Below are positions 51,284-59,940 of a stretch of DNA of 64,000 nucleotides, one piece after another. The notes under the pieces were generated by a model. The model did not search any database. It was given only the letters and a program-made list of their open reading frames with translations, and was not told the origin of the DNA. A program made the position numbers and the translations under genes. The first letter of the stretch is position 1, and every line of letters starts with the position of its first letter. Location of the stretch: positions 1-64,000 of the forward strand of contig JAFZSN010000011.1 in the NCBI GenBank assembly GCA_017619315.1, in the 5' to 3' direction. This DNA comes from Candidatus Saccharimonadota bacterium. GTDB lineage: Bacteria; Patescibacteriota; Saccharimonadia; Saccharimonadales; Saccharimonadaceae.

Positions 51284-52870
51284 TTATAACATAATTCTCG
51301 TGGAATTCGTATTCCGAAGGTGGGTCAGAGTAAACTTAGACACCGCCCCGAGCTTGACGTCTGGGCTAAGAATGTTATTTTGATCAAACAACTTCTTGAT
51401 ATCACCGTAAAGGCTTTTCTCAGAATCTGACATTTCGGTGTTAGTCACCACGGCCTTTAGGCGCCCTTCTGGTTCACCGCCGGTAAGAAAACCGCCCTGA
51501 CGTTTGATTATATACGAGCCAGCCCTGAGGAACGTTGTCATTTTTTTGTTGTAATCCTCTTCCTCGAGGTTAAATTTTGGCCGTAGGCTATAGATACCAG
51601 TATCATAAGATCCAAATAGCTCCAAATTGATTTCGAGTTTCGTTTTCAGCACCTCCAAATCCTTAACGAAGAATTCTAAATTCTCACCCGGAATATAAAA
51701 ATTGGTTAGCACGGGCACCCTCTCGCCGTTTCTTACACCGCTGAGATAAGTAGCCAAAGAGTTTTCGAATTCATTTATCACTAATTGGTTTTCCGGTGTG
51801 TCGAGAATAAATTTACCATTACGTGAAAACTGATCCATAATCGTAGTCATTTTCTTCATATGATAATTCTTGCGCTCGTCAAAAGTGAGATAAACCACGA
51901 AGCCGTCATCGATCTTCTTAATCACGCCATCTAAATTCTTACCGGATTCGCGTGCCTCCTGTACGATTTTAAGATCGTAAATTTTAAGCTCGCGCGGGTG
52001 CAATGGCTGCACTGTGTTCATATAATCAATTGCGCTTTCGAGCGTCTTAAAAGTGGCAAGCACTCTGGTTGGCTTCTTCGGAATCGGCACTGCACTTAGG
52101 ATCACTTCAGAAACCACGCCAAGTGTTCCCTGAGAACAGAAAAAGAGTGGCAAAAGATCCATCGATTCTTTTTTCATTACGTCGCAAATCTTCGGGTATC
52201 CTGCATGCTCGACGCGATTACCTTGCAATTTTTCAATCAGCTTTGGATTCTTGCTAATCAACTTCGCGGTCTTACGATAAATATCCCCCTCAAGAGATCT
52301 CTCGGCGGTTTTCTTGGCGGCGGCATATTTACGATACCGCATCGTCTGCAGTATTTCCCCGTTAGCGAGGACCACTTCGATTCGCTTAACAAAGTTATAG
52401 ATTCCACCATATTTTTCGGTGTACTCATCGGTCGGGCAGTTTGCGATCAGCCCACCGATTGTTTCGTTATCGTGGCCACCAATCGGGATGGTGAGACCCG
52501 ACACCGAAAGTGCAGTATTGAGCTCCTTCAAGGTGATCCCAGCTTGGACGCGTACCAGCCTTTCACGCGGATCAATTTCGAGCATCTTGTTCAGCTTTTC
52601 GGTGGAGATAATTAATCCGGTCCCGAGATCTGCGCCGGTCTCATCTAGCCCAGAGCCACGCACCGTGACAGTGACAGGGATTTCCTTGGCCGCGATTTGG
52701 TTGAAAAATCGCATTAACTTTCTAATGTCTTCTGTGGATTCAGGAAACGCTACAAATTTGGGCTTAATTTTGAGCGCCGAACGGTCGGTTGAATACAGAT
52801 CAAGGATTTCCGGAGAATCAAAAACATTACCGACAATGAGCTGATTTAGGTACTTAGTAATTTTGCCCAT
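51284..52870 (-). CDS. FAD-binding oxidoreductase (GlcD/FAD_binding_4 family)
   Basis: A 528-aa flavoprotein. The PCMH-type FAD domain has FVAFPESTEDIRKLMRF, VTVRGSGLDETGADLG, ERLVRVQAGITLKELN, and IPIGGHDNETIGGLIANCPT. The C-terminal substrate domain resembles D-lactate dehydrogenase or glycolate oxidase. D-lactate oxidation is a plausible but unproven role. The gene starts 10 nt after TATAAT. Confidence 0.8.
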   Translation of the reverse strand: MGKITKYLNQLIVGNVFDSPEILDLYSTDRSALKIKPKFVAFPESTEDIRKLMRFFNQIAAKEIPVTVTVRGSGLDETGADLGTGLIISTEKLNKMLEIDPRERLVRVQAGITLKELNTALSVSGLTIPIGGHDNETIGGLIANCPTDEYTEKYGGIYNFVKRIEVVLANGEILQTMRYRKYAAAKKTAERSLEGDIYRKTAKLISKNPKLIEKLQGNRVEHAGYPKICDVMKKESMDLLPLFFCSQGTLGVVSEVILSAVPIPKKPTRVLATFKTLESAIDYMNTVQPLHPRELKIYDLKIVQEARESGKNLDGVIKKIDDGFVVYLTFDERKNYHMKKMTTIMDQFSRNGKFILDTPENQLVINEFENSLATYLSGVRNGERVPVLTNFYIPGENLEFFVKDLEVLKTKLEINLELFGSYDTGIYSLRPKFNLEEEDYNKKMTTFLRAGSYIIKRQGGFLTGGEPEGRLKAVVTNTEMSDSEKSLYGDIKKLFDQNNILSPDVKLGAVSKFTLTHLRNTNSTRIML

Positions 52871-52896
52871 ATTGCTTACGATTATAGCACAAAAAA

Positions 52897-53118
52897 CTAT
52901 TTTTCAGCGTGCTTTGGCTTGGACTCGGCCTTCTCGGCTGGTTTTTTGAAAATCAGATCTATTTCCAAAGTTTTGCCGTTTGGACCAAAAAGAGTAGGTA
53001 CGAACCCCACATATTCAAAACCTTTTTTCTCGACATACTCATTGATGACGTCGCGATGTTCTTTGATGTCGGCATTGATCAGCTTGTTGTTCGCATACTT
53101 CAATCTGACAAACTCCAT
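52897..53118 (-). CDS. Small hypothetical protein (73 aa)
   Basis: Not recognised. MEFVRLKYANNKLINADIKEHRDVINEYVEKKGFEYVGFVP with a Lys-rich tail. The ribosome-binding site AAAGGAGG supports the ATG at 53118; the longer reading starts inside the promoter region. It is back to back with the zinc-ribbon gene. Confidence 0.55.
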   Translation of the reverse strand: MEFVRLKYANNKLINADIKEHRDVINEYVEKKGFEYVGFVPTLFGPNGKTLEIDLIFKKPAEKAESKPKHAEK

Positions 53119-53159
53119 AAACCTCCTTTTAGAGCCATTATACCATAACGGACATAAAA

Positions 53160-53188
53160 TTGACAAAACACAAGGAGAATGATATAAT
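53160..53188 (+). promoter_or_regulatory. Perfect consensus promoter of the zinc-ribbon gene
   Basis: TTGACA, 17 nt, TATAAT on the plus strand. Confidence 0.85.
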
Positions 53189-53231
53189 AATAAAACTATA
53201 CACATCGCAAATTAGAAAGGAGGGGGGAGTT

Positions 53232-53567
53232 ATGGCTCAAGAACCATTAAGCCCTTGCCCTGAATGTGGGGGCGAAGCAAGGCTTGATAAGAACGTGCAA
53301 CTAAGATTTAGAGGAGCACCCGCTAAAGGTAGCGGCAAACGCTTCTCTAGAGTGCGTTGCTTAGAGCCGGATTGTGGTTTTGCAACAAAAAAGTTCAAAC
53401 CGGAAAAAGGCGAGAACAACAAAAAGCTCTACGCAAAAGCCACCACGTGCTGGGAACGCTTCTGCAAGGAGAAAAAAGAAGGATGCCTTAGTGATGGATA
53501 CAAGGAGTCTCTCCGCCAGATGAAGCGGAAGCACGAGGAAAAGAAGAAAAAAGCCGCAAAGTCCTAG
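53232..53567 (+). CDS. Zinc-ribbon protein, Lar (restriction alleviation)-like
   Basis: 111 aa from the ATG at 53232 (ribosome-binding site GAAAGGAGG). The N-terminal zinc ribbon PCPECGGEARL pairs with VRCLEPDCGFATKKF. The AKATTCWERFC stretch resembles the A..AWN.R end of Lar-family proteins of phages, known for countering type I restriction. A Lys/Glu-rich tail follows. The family assignment is by motif only. It is a monocistronic unit with a perfect promoter and its own terminator, in the style of the accessory genes. Confidence 0.5.
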   Translation: MAQEPLSPCPECGGEARLDKNVQLRFRGAPAKGSGKRFSRVRCLEPDCGFATKKFKPEKGENNKKLYAKATTCWERFCKEKKEGCLSDGYKESLRQMKRKHEEKKKKAAKS

Positions 53568-53586
53568 CATGCTAGGACTTTTTTCT
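53557..53586 (+). terminator. Terminator of the zinc-ribbon gene
   Basis: Hairpin AAGTCCTAGC/GCTAGGACTT followed by TTTTCT. It overlaps the stop codon. Confidence 0.8.
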
Positions 53587-53657
53587 GCAAAAAAGATAGT
53601 TGATTCAGCGTCTAGATTTCTACGAGTTCGTATTCTCTACATCAAAGCCCGAGAAAA

Positions 53658-54329
53658 TTAGGTTAAATATTTCCAACCATTTGATTTATAGAAATCCATT
53701 GCATCCGGCCAGTCAAACACCTTAGACGCCAATAGATTATACACTTCATCAACCATCACCAATGCAAACAAAGAAATAGCTAGCGTCAAGAACGCACGTT
53801 TCGACATTTTTTGAGACAACCAAGCGAAGAACGGCACCACTAAATACATCAGTATTAGAGCCGAAAAGCCAAACACCAGTACGCTGCGCAGGCAGACAAA
53901 ACCTTCGATGTTTCCAAAATTCCAAATCTCCGAGTTATAATCCCAATACCTCGTGCCGTTCCCAATCGTGTAAACTAGCCAGCCGGCCACAAATTCCAGT
54001 ACACCGCATATCAAAAAAGACAACAAGAATACCGCCCACGGATACTTCCGAAGTTTGAAGCAGCACCCAGTTATAAGTAGCGCACCAAAGGCATAAATAT
54101 TGATCCACGGCAGATAGTTCCCGCCCTGCATATAGAATTCACCAGTCCCCGCATCAAAATAATAAAAGATAAACTCATACACCCATCCAAAAAATCCAGC
54201 AAACGCAAACACGAGCAGCATTGTCCCGGCCCACTGCCACTTTTCTAGCCTTGGTCGCCCTTTCACAAATTCCCGCCAGGTATGGCTAAAACTCTTTTTT
54301 GCATCAGAATGCGCTTTTTTTACCACCAT
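53658..54329 (-). CDS. Putative ABC transporter permease-like membrane protein (PF06541 type)
   Basis: About 223 aa with six predicted transmembrane segments. AGFFGWVYEFIFYYF, NIYAFGALL, CGVLEFVAGWLVYTIGNGTRYWDY and NIEGFVCLRSVLVFGF match the ABC_trans_CmpB-like family of uncharacterised membrane proteins. The start is placed at the ATG at 54329, though no clear ribosome-binding site is seen. It lies 16 nt downstream of the GNAT gene, probably in one transcript. Confidence 0.7.
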   Translation of the reverse strand: MVVKKAHSDAKKSFSHTWREFVKGRPRLEKWQWAGTMLLVFAFAGFFGWVYEFIFYYFDAGTGEFYMQGGNYLPWINIYAFGALLITGCCFKLRKYPWAVFLLSFLICGVLEFVAGWLVYTIGNGTRYWDYNSEIWNFGNIEGFVCLRSVLVFGFSALILMYLVVPFFAWLSQKMSKRAFLTLAISLFALVMVDEVYNLLASKVFDWPDAMDFYKSNGWKYLT

Positions 54330-54345
54330 ATTCAAGCTAGTTTCT

Positions 54346-54852
54346 CTAAAGTTTTATCCTCGTTAAATATTCTTTATCATTCTCGTCGACGATATAGGCA
54401 CCATTTTTCTGCTGCACTCTGAGTGATGCTGGGTTTGTTTTGTGCACGCTCAAATATATTTCGTCTGTATCAATCGGTAGTTCGCGCGCCTTTTCGATAA
54501 GGAGTCTTAGCCCTTCCGTAGCATAACCGTTTCCTCTAAATTCCTTTGCTATACCATATCCAATATGCCCTGGGCCATTTCTTAAGAAATCATTCAAAAC
54601 ATGCCGCAAGCTATAAATACCAACCGGCTCATCATCAACCCATAAGAAATAATGCGAGTCCGGCACGAAGCCCGGCTTCAGATTAATTCCCTTCTCATGG
54701 TCGGCCCAACCAGGAATAACCTTATCGATATAGTCTTCATATGATACGCCATACCACTCGTTTGTAAGGCCATTCTCTTCTTCCGGAATGTCTTTTATGA
54801 GTTTCCACTCTTTCTCAGCAGTATCAAACGAAGGCTTCCTAAGCTCAATCAT
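54346..54852 (-). CDS. GNAT family N-acetyltransferase
   Basis: 168 aa: MIELRKPSFDTAEKEWKLI, GPGHIGYGIAKEFRGNGYATEGLRLLIEKA (acetyl-CoA loop RGNGYA), VHKTNPASLRVQQKNGA. The ATG follows the preceding gene's stop by 1 nt, with GAAGGA upstream. The substrate is unknown. Confidence 0.88.
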   Translation of the reverse strand: MIELRKPSFDTAEKEWKLIKDIPEEENGLTNEWYGVSYEDYIDKVIPGWADHEKGINLKPGFVPDSHYFLWVDDEPVGIYSLRHVLNDFLRNGPGHIGYGIAKEFRGNGYATEGLRLLIEKARELPIDTDEIYLSVHKTNPASLRVQQKNGAYIVDENDKEYLTRIKL

Positions 54853-54853
54853 A

Positions 54854-55336
54854 CTATTTTTCCTTCTTTTTCTTCCCAAATACTTTTCCAAGATGCGCCA
54901 AATAGCTTGCTTTCTGTGCCACGTCGATCGCTTCGCCCACCACCGGAATATCGCGCGCTTCGTCATAAGCCTTCTGGTGCACTGCGGCCCTTGTCGGCAC
55001 GACAGTGTGAACGGCCTGGTTTAAGGCGCTTTCGGCTGCACCGGCAACCATACCGCCAGCCACCATTTTACCAACTCCGCCAGGAGCTGCGCCCGTCGCT
55101 GCGTTCTTTGGCTGCGCAGTAGTTGCGATTTCGGTAAATAGGTCCAAATACTTTTGGTTCAAAGGACTCTTTTGGAACTCTGCCTCGAATTCCGTCGCGT
55201 CCTTACATTTCTTCCCCAGTTTTTCAATCTCAGCAAAAACCGCGTCAACTTTCTTTTCTGCGCCAGCGTCAAGGTTGTAGCTGGCCGAAATAGCGTTCTT
55301 TCGCGCGTCAATGCTTTGTTTCACATACTTATCCAT
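54854..55336 (-). CDS. Hypothetical helical protein (160 aa)
   Basis: Not recognised. The N-terminal half is helical (KQSIDARKNAISASYNLDAGAEKKVDAVFAEIEKLGKKC). The middle is Gly/Ala-rich (GAAPGGVGKMVAGGMVAGAAESALNQAV) and the tail Lys-rich. The Gly/Ala stretch could be an amphipathic membrane-associated segment. The ATG is 6 nt after TATACT (leaderless). Confidence 0.55.
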   Translation of the reverse strand: MDKYVKQSIDARKNAISASYNLDAGAEKKVDAVFAEIEKLGKKCKDATEFEAEFQKSPLNQKYLDLFTEIATTAQPKNAATGAAPGGVGKMVAGGMVAGAAESALNQAVHTVVPTRAAVHQKAYDEARDIPVVGEAIDVAQKASYLAHLGKVFGKKKKEK

Positions 55337-55416
55337 GAATCAAGTATAGCACCTGTTGCGAATTATTAAAACAAACCCAGTTGAATATCATTCAATTTCT
55401 TTTAAGCATAAAAGGC

Positions 55417-55445
55417 TTGACTTTTCTAAAAAGACGCGCTATAAT
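55417..55445 (+). promoter_or_regulatory. Promoter of the repeat surface protein
   Basis: TTGACT, 17 nt, TATAAT. Confidence 0.8.
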
Positions 55446-55498
55446 CACACGTATAAAGGTTATACAAACAAACATAAATACAAACAAGGAGCTATTTT

Positions 55499-57331
55499 AT
55501 GAAAGTAAAATGCAATAAAAGGAGCAAGGCTGCCAAAGCTGGTATTTTTGCGTCTCTTCTGATGCTGACCGCAGGCGGCATCATGCTAACGGTCCACCAA
55601 GTCATGGCGGCAAAAGCTACTTTGGCGGTTGCAACTTTGGCAGAAACATATACAAAGAAAACCAGGGCCGTCAACATGATGGGGGAGTCTACGGGTCCTT
55701 TTTCAGAAGAATATTCTCACGGGATCGTGTATAGAAACCCGAATGCCAACATGACATCTAACCCGCAACCTTTTGGTTATGAAAAGAAAAACAGCTACTG
55801 TAAAAACACAAAAAACACCAATGTCACCGATGATAAATACTTCTGTGCCGCCAATCGTAAAAAGGAAACCACTACATATATTAGGTATAAGAATGCTGCC
55901 ATCTATAACAATAAATGGTATGATGTGGTTGAATATGACTGGCTCGAAGCTGATGGCAAAAATGGTTATTACCTACGCGGTTTGACTTATGGGGGGGTTA
56001 ATTCTGATGAGGGTACCGATCCAAAATCGACACCGGTCAAAGTGCATAGGGAGTTTCATTTCTTCTACCCTGGGACGAATAATGAGCTAGAATCCTTCAA
56101 GGGGGTGATCGGGTTTAACGATTTCGAATGGGGGGAGGGGTATGAAGTTGCTCAAGGGTTTAGAAGAGCAATTCTCCCTAATAACCCAACACCACTTGCC
56201 CGGGTAGGTACAAAATGGATCATGACGGGCACATCGAGTAATAACTGGGGTGATCAATACAAAGGCTATGTCCTCTGGATAGAATTTGAAAGTACCAAAT
56301 CAAAACCATTGACACTTGTATATATCGCTCCAAAGTATAGGCGGGGCTCCAACAATACCACCCCATTTACTAATGTAAATTATGCCGTTACCGGTAGCGC
56401 CCCGTCAAGCTGTGTCAAAAGCAGGACGTCTGACGCGATTGTGACTGGCGGGACACTAAATCTTCCTGCTGGGTCAACTATGGTGGCCGACACTGAAAAA
56501 TGCGAGTTTAAAGGCTGGTATACCAATCCTATGGCAACAGAAGCGCAGAAAATCAATACCGACAAAATTACGGTGTCTGCTAGCAATAAGTACACTCTTT
56601 ACGCTAAAATTGATAAGAAAACCACGGGCCTAGGTGGGGCTTCAATCACGACATCTATCGAAGGTGGCGAGATTTCTGGCGGCGCATCAGATGTAGACGC
56701 TGGTCCAGATGAAGGTTATAGCGTTGCTTATAACTGCAATGATGGGCTTAAGGTAGGGTCCATAACGGTGAACGGGACAGCTCTTTCCGAAGCTGATGTC
56801 GCCAATCATCAAGACGGGTATACATTTGCAGGTATCAATGAAGGTGAAAACTCGATAGCTGTTACTTGTGTAGATGCACAACGAGGACCAGAGAATGATG
56901 GTGACGCCGACCTTGACACTCCAAGCGTTGACACTTTCATTGAAAACGGTACTATTACTGAAGGCAAAGAAGATATTGAGGCTGGCGCAAGTTACAATGT
57001 TGAATACTCTTGTAAAAAAGGTTACCACCTATCATATATCATAGTAGATGGCGAAGAATTGGATAAAAACGAATACCCGTCATCGTATAAATTCGAGGAT
57101 ATAACCGAAGGACGCTCGATCGCGGTCATCTGTTCAGACAAGGATGAAGAAGCAGACGCCAAAGCACCTAACACTGGCTCGATCGTTTCCGGAAGCTATG
57201 GTGAAGACGGTACGGCTGGCGGGAATCTAAATATTGCAGCAATCATTGCTTCTTCCCTAGTATCCGTGACCGGTATTGCTCTTATCTACCGCTTCGTAAG
57301 GCGAAGTAACGCATATAGCTTTAAGAAATAA
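55499..57331 (+). CDS. Large surface protein with C-terminal repeats and PNTG sorting-like signal
   Basis: 610 aa. It has a signal peptide (IFASLLMLTAGGIMLTVHQVMAA), a domain of about 270 aa with no recognised fold (aromatic, Gly/Asn-rich), and a Listeria-Bacteroides-type segment (EFKGWYTN...YTLYAKID). Two related repeats of about 65 aa follow, near 395-460 and 480-545 (SIEGGEISGG...VAYNCNDG and FIENGTITEG...VEYSCKKG). It ends with APNTGS, a transmembrane helix and RFVRRSN. This is the layout of wall-anchored adhesins. Ribosome-binding site AAGGAG. An adhesive role toward a host cell is inferred. Confidence 0.7.
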   Translation: MKVKCNKRSKAAKAGIFASLLMLTAGGIMLTVHQVMAAKATLAVATLAETYTKKTRAVNMMGESTGPFSEEYSHGIVYRNPNANMTSNPQPFGYEKKNSYCKNTKNTNVTDDKYFCAANRKKETTTYIRYKNAAIYNNKWYDVVEYDWLEADGKNGYYLRGLTYGGVNSDEGTDPKSTPVKVHREFHFFYPGTNNELESFKGVIGFNDFEWGEGYEVAQGFRRAILPNNPTPLARVGTKWIMTGTSSNNWGDQYKGYVLWIEFESTKSKPLTLVYIAPKYRRGSNNTTPFTNVNYAVTGSAPSSCVKSRTSDAIVTGGTLNLPAGSTMVADTEKCEFKGWYTNPMATEAQKINTDKITVSASNKYTLYAKIDKKTTGLGGASITTSIEGGEISGGASDVDAGPDEGYSVAYNCNDGLKVGSITVNGTALSEADVANHQDGYTFAGINEGENSIAVTCVDAQRGPENDGDADLDTPSVDTFIENGTITEGKEDIEAGASYNVEYSCKKGYHLSYIIVDGEELDKNEYPSSYKFEDITEGRSIAVICSDKDEEADAKAPNTGSIVSGSYGEDGTAGGNLNIAAIIASSLVSVTGIALIYRFVRRSNAYSFKK

Positions 57332-57342
57332 CCTATTCTTTA

Positions 57343-57370
57343 ATGCCACCCATCAATGCGAGGATGGGTG
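57343..57370 (+). terminator. Terminator-like hairpin after the surface protein
   Basis: GCCACCCATC/GATGGGTGGC stem. A second hairpin, GCTGCCCAT/ATGGGCAGC with TTTTTT, follows at about 57398-57424 and is the better terminator. Confidence 0.7.
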
Positions 57371-57469
57371 GCAAAAGCTCCGATTGTTTGTGAAACGCTG
57401 CCCATACATGGGCAGCTTTTTTATTGAAGCCGACAGCCCTTGTGCTATAATGATTTAAAGGAGTAAAAA

Positions 57470-58177
57470 ATGAGTAAAGCAAAACCAATTATCTGGGGGA
57501 TCGCCATAATCGCACTTGGCGTTATATTCGGTGGCAACGCTATCGGATTGTTTGATATCAACGTATTTTTTGACGGCTGGTGGTCGCTCTTCATTATCGT
57601 TCCGAGCGCTATTAGCCTCATCACCGAAAGAGAAAAATTTGCCAGCCTTGGCTTCCTCGCCGCTGGTGTTATTTTGCTTCTAGCCGCACAGAACGTATTT
57701 TCATACGATGTGGCCTGGAAAGCAATTTTGGCTGTATTCCTTATTATTATCGGTGTTAGCATCATTTTCAGAAACGTTTTTCATAGCAAAAACGACAAAG
57801 AAATCGCCAAAAAAATCGACGGCATGAAAGATGGCAAAACCATGGATTCCCAAACCGCCGTGTTTTCCGGCAGCGACAGGATCTACAATGACGAAGTATT
57901 CTCGGGCTCCAATCTAGTCGCGATCTTCGGCGGCGTAGACCTAGATCTTCGAAAAGCAAAATTCGAAAAAGATACCGTAATTAAGGCATTCTGCCTCTTC
58001 GGCGGTATCGACATCAAAGTTCCAAAAGATGTCCAAGTCAAAATCAAATCAGGCTTCATCTTTGGCGGCATTTCCGATGAGCGAAAAAGCGGTGACAATA
58101 AGGGTAAATATACTATCTACCTAGACGCCGGTGGCGGTTTCGGTGGGCTCTCAATCACCGATAAAGAAGGTAAATAA
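57470..58177 (+). CDS. LiaF-like / DUF5668 membrane protein
   Basis: 235 aa. Two to four N-terminal transmembrane helices (IWGIAIIALGVIFGGNAIGLF, WWSLFIIVPSAISLI and others) precede a beta-helical C-terminal domain. That domain repeats NLVAIFGGVDLDLR, KAFCLFGGIDIKVP and SGFIFGGISDE, characteristic of LiaF/VraT-type 'cell wall-active antibiotic response' proteins. It may sense envelope stress, although no LiaRS two-component genes are adjacent. It has TATAAT and ribosome-binding site AAAGGAG. Confidence 0.8.
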   Translation: MSKAKPIIWGIAIIALGVIFGGNAIGLFDINVFFDGWWSLFIIVPSAISLITEREKFASLGFLAAGVILLLAAQNVFSYDVAWKAILAVFLIIIGVSIIFRNVFHSKNDKEIAKKIDGMKDGKTMDSQTAVFSGSDRIYNDEVFSGSNLVAIFGGVDLDLRKAKFEKDTVIKAFCLFGGIDIKVPKDVQVKIKSGFIFGGISDERKSGDNKGKYTIYLDAGGGFGGLSITDKEGK

Positions 58178-58178
58178 T

Positions 58179-58211
58179 AAAAAAGCGCCCCCGGCAAAGG
58201 GGCGTTTTTTG
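58179..58211. terminator. Bidirectional terminator
   Basis: AAAAAGCGCCCC/GGGGCGTTTTTT hairpin between converging genes. Confidence 0.85.
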
Positions 58212-58219
58212 ATGCCGGG

Positions 58220-58777
58220 CTACATTACTTTGACTTTGTCGGCGATCCCCTTCTCCTCACAAAATTTCAAAAACTCATCCACGGTAGCGAGCTCCGGATA
58301 ACCAGAATTCTCAGTCCGATAATGCATCGGAATAATACACTTTGGTCTCGACGCGAGGCAAATCTCGGCTGCAAGCGCGGCATTGATCGTAAAGAATCCA
58401 CCCACCGGGATCAGCAAATAATCCGCATCAGAAATCTTGGCTAATTGCTCCTCATTCGGAAAATGCCCCAAATCACCAAGATGCACCAATTTCTCGCCGG
58501 ACGGAGAAGTGATCACGAAAATCGTATTCGGGCCTCGAAGTGCTCCGTTTTGATCATCGTGAAAACTTGCCACTTCTTCAACTTTCAGATTACACTCTCC
58601 CGGCGCGATCGTCACACATTCCACCCCGCTGTGATCTGCATGCCCGTGCGTACAAATAACCTTAGCCGCTGATTCCCTAAGGGGCGCTAGTCCCGGCACA
58701 GACCCATCTTTGTACGGGTCGATCACAAGCTCGTCATTTATCTTAAAACACGCGTGCCCCAAATATTTAATATCCAT
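58220..58777 (-). CDS. UPF0173-type metal-dependent hydrolase (metallo-beta-lactamase fold)
   Basis: 185 aa: MDIKYLGHACFKIND, ICTHGHADHSGV as the HxHxDH-type metal site, LVHLGDLGHFP, and PMHYRTENSGYP. This is a small zinc hydrolase whose substrate is unknown. The ATG at 58777 has ribosome-binding site GGAGGG; the upstream ATG overlaps that site. Confidence 0.88.
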   Translation of the reverse strand: MDIKYLGHACFKINDELVIDPYKDGSVPGLAPLRESAAKVICTHGHADHSGVECVTIAPGECNLKVEEVASFHDDQNGALRGPNTIFVITSPSGEKLVHLGDLGHFPNEEQLAKISDADYLLIPVGGFFTINAALAAEICLASRPKCIIPMHYRTENSGYPELATVDEFLKFCEEKGIADKVKVM

Positions 58778-58793
58778 TTTGCCCTCCATTTTG

Positions 58794-59075
58794 TTATTTT
58801 TTTCGACGTTTTTTCTCGCCTAATTTAACCTTTATCCTCTTCTCTTGAAGCTCAAAGCGCCATTTTTGATTCATATTTGGGTATTTGTCGGTATCTACTC
58901 GGCTGAGGAACATTTCGATCGGCCTCACGTATAGGTGTCCATCGCCATATAGCGGCCGATAAACCACCATATCTTCCTTGGTTTCTGAGTGTGTCGCAAT
59001 ATCTTCAACAAGATAGTAATTTCCTTTGAAATGCCGATACACCCCGTGTATTACTAACTCCCTGACCTCCTTCAT
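58794..59075 (-). CDS. DUF1653 family protein
   Basis: 93 aa with VYRHFKGNYYLVEDIATHSETKEDMVVYRPLYGDGHLYVRPIEMFLSRVD, the DUF1653 core, and a Lys/Arg-rich tail. The ATG at 59075 is 6 nt after TATAAT, so the upstream ATG inside the promoter is not used. The function is not established. Confidence 0.85.
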   Translation of the reverse strand: MKEVRELVIHGVYRHFKGNYYLVEDIATHSETKEDMVVYRPLYGDGHLYVRPIEMFLSRVDTDKYPNMNQKWRFELQEKRIKVKLGEKKRRKK

Positions 59076-59110
59076 GCTTCCATTATACACCATCGGCTAC
59101 AGGTGTAAAG

Positions 59111-59914
59111 TTAGTTTTGGTTTTCGGCGGCCTTCTCAGAGTCGTCGTGGCTCCTACTATCTTTTACGATAAGATCATCAAGGTTTTTGTTTGGGTTCAT
59201 AATATCAAGATCGATATATTTCTCATCGCCGGAATATCCTTCGAGCTCGCCGCGGTCCTTGTACTGCCAAATTGTCCAATCTCCACCAAATTCAATATAC
59301 ACCGGAAAATATACATTGCGTGCCCAAACCGGATAACCGGAGAAATCTTCTTTCAAATACTTATCATAAAAATCCTTCTGTGCATAAATCATTGGTTTCG
59401 TTTTATATTCATCCTCAAGCACCGCCATGAAAATCTTTAATTGCCGCACTAGGGCATCTTTATCTGGCGCCTCGCTTTCATCCCCCTCATGCATCTCGAC
59501 GTCTACTGCAGGGATCAGCCTCCCCTTCAAATCTCCAACTGTGGATATGTAATTTTCAGCTTGGTCCTCACCACTGCTCTTAAAAGAGAAAAAATGGTAT
59601 GCCCCAGACTTTATATCGGTTTGTTCGACGTTTTTCCAGTTTGCTTCAAATCTCTCATCCACATGGCTGCTCCCCTCGGTCGCCTTAATGTAGGCAAATC
59701 GCACCCCCTGGTTTGATAGGCTTTTCATATTAACATCGCCCTGATAGCTCGAAATATCCACGCCTTTAAGAGCATTGCCGATGAACCATTCATTCACAAA
59801 AAGCTTTCGCTCTTTAATCAGCGTATAACCGAAAAACCCGACCCCGATCAGCGCCGCAATCAAAAACAAATTGATCACAATGGTTTTAAATTTGATAAAT
59901 CCATGCTTAACCAT
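59111..59914 (-). CDS. GH25 family lysozyme (N-acetylmuramidase), membrane anchored
   Basis: A 267-aa protein. An N-terminal transmembrane or signal-anchor helix (VINLFLIAALIGVGFFGYTLI, about 14-34) precedes a GH25 domain: GVDISSYQGDVNMKSL, FAYIKATEGSSHVDERF, YHFFSF, PAVDVEMHEGD (catalytic DxE), YAQKDFY, and WTIWQYKDRGELEGYSG. It hydrolyses MurNAc-GlcNAc bonds. It may remodel its own wall or act on a host cell wall in an epibiotic lifestyle; which one cannot be told from sequence. The ATG is 7 nt after TATAAT. Confidence 0.92.
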   Translation of the reverse strand: MVKHGFIKFKTIVINLFLIAALIGVGFFGYTLIKERKLFVNEWFIGNALKGVDISSYQGDVNMKSLSNQGVRFAYIKATEGSSHVDERFEANWKNVEQTDIKSGAYHFFSFKSSGEDQAENYISTVGDLKGRLIPAVDVEMHEGDESEAPDKDALVRQLKIFMAVLEDEYKTKPMIYAQKDFYDKYLKEDFSGYPVWARNVYFPVYIEFGGDWTIWQYKDRGELEGYSGDEKYIDLDIMNPNKNLDDLIVKDSRSHDDSEKAAENQN

Positions 59915-59940
59915 AACTATAATTATAGCAAAAATTCGAT

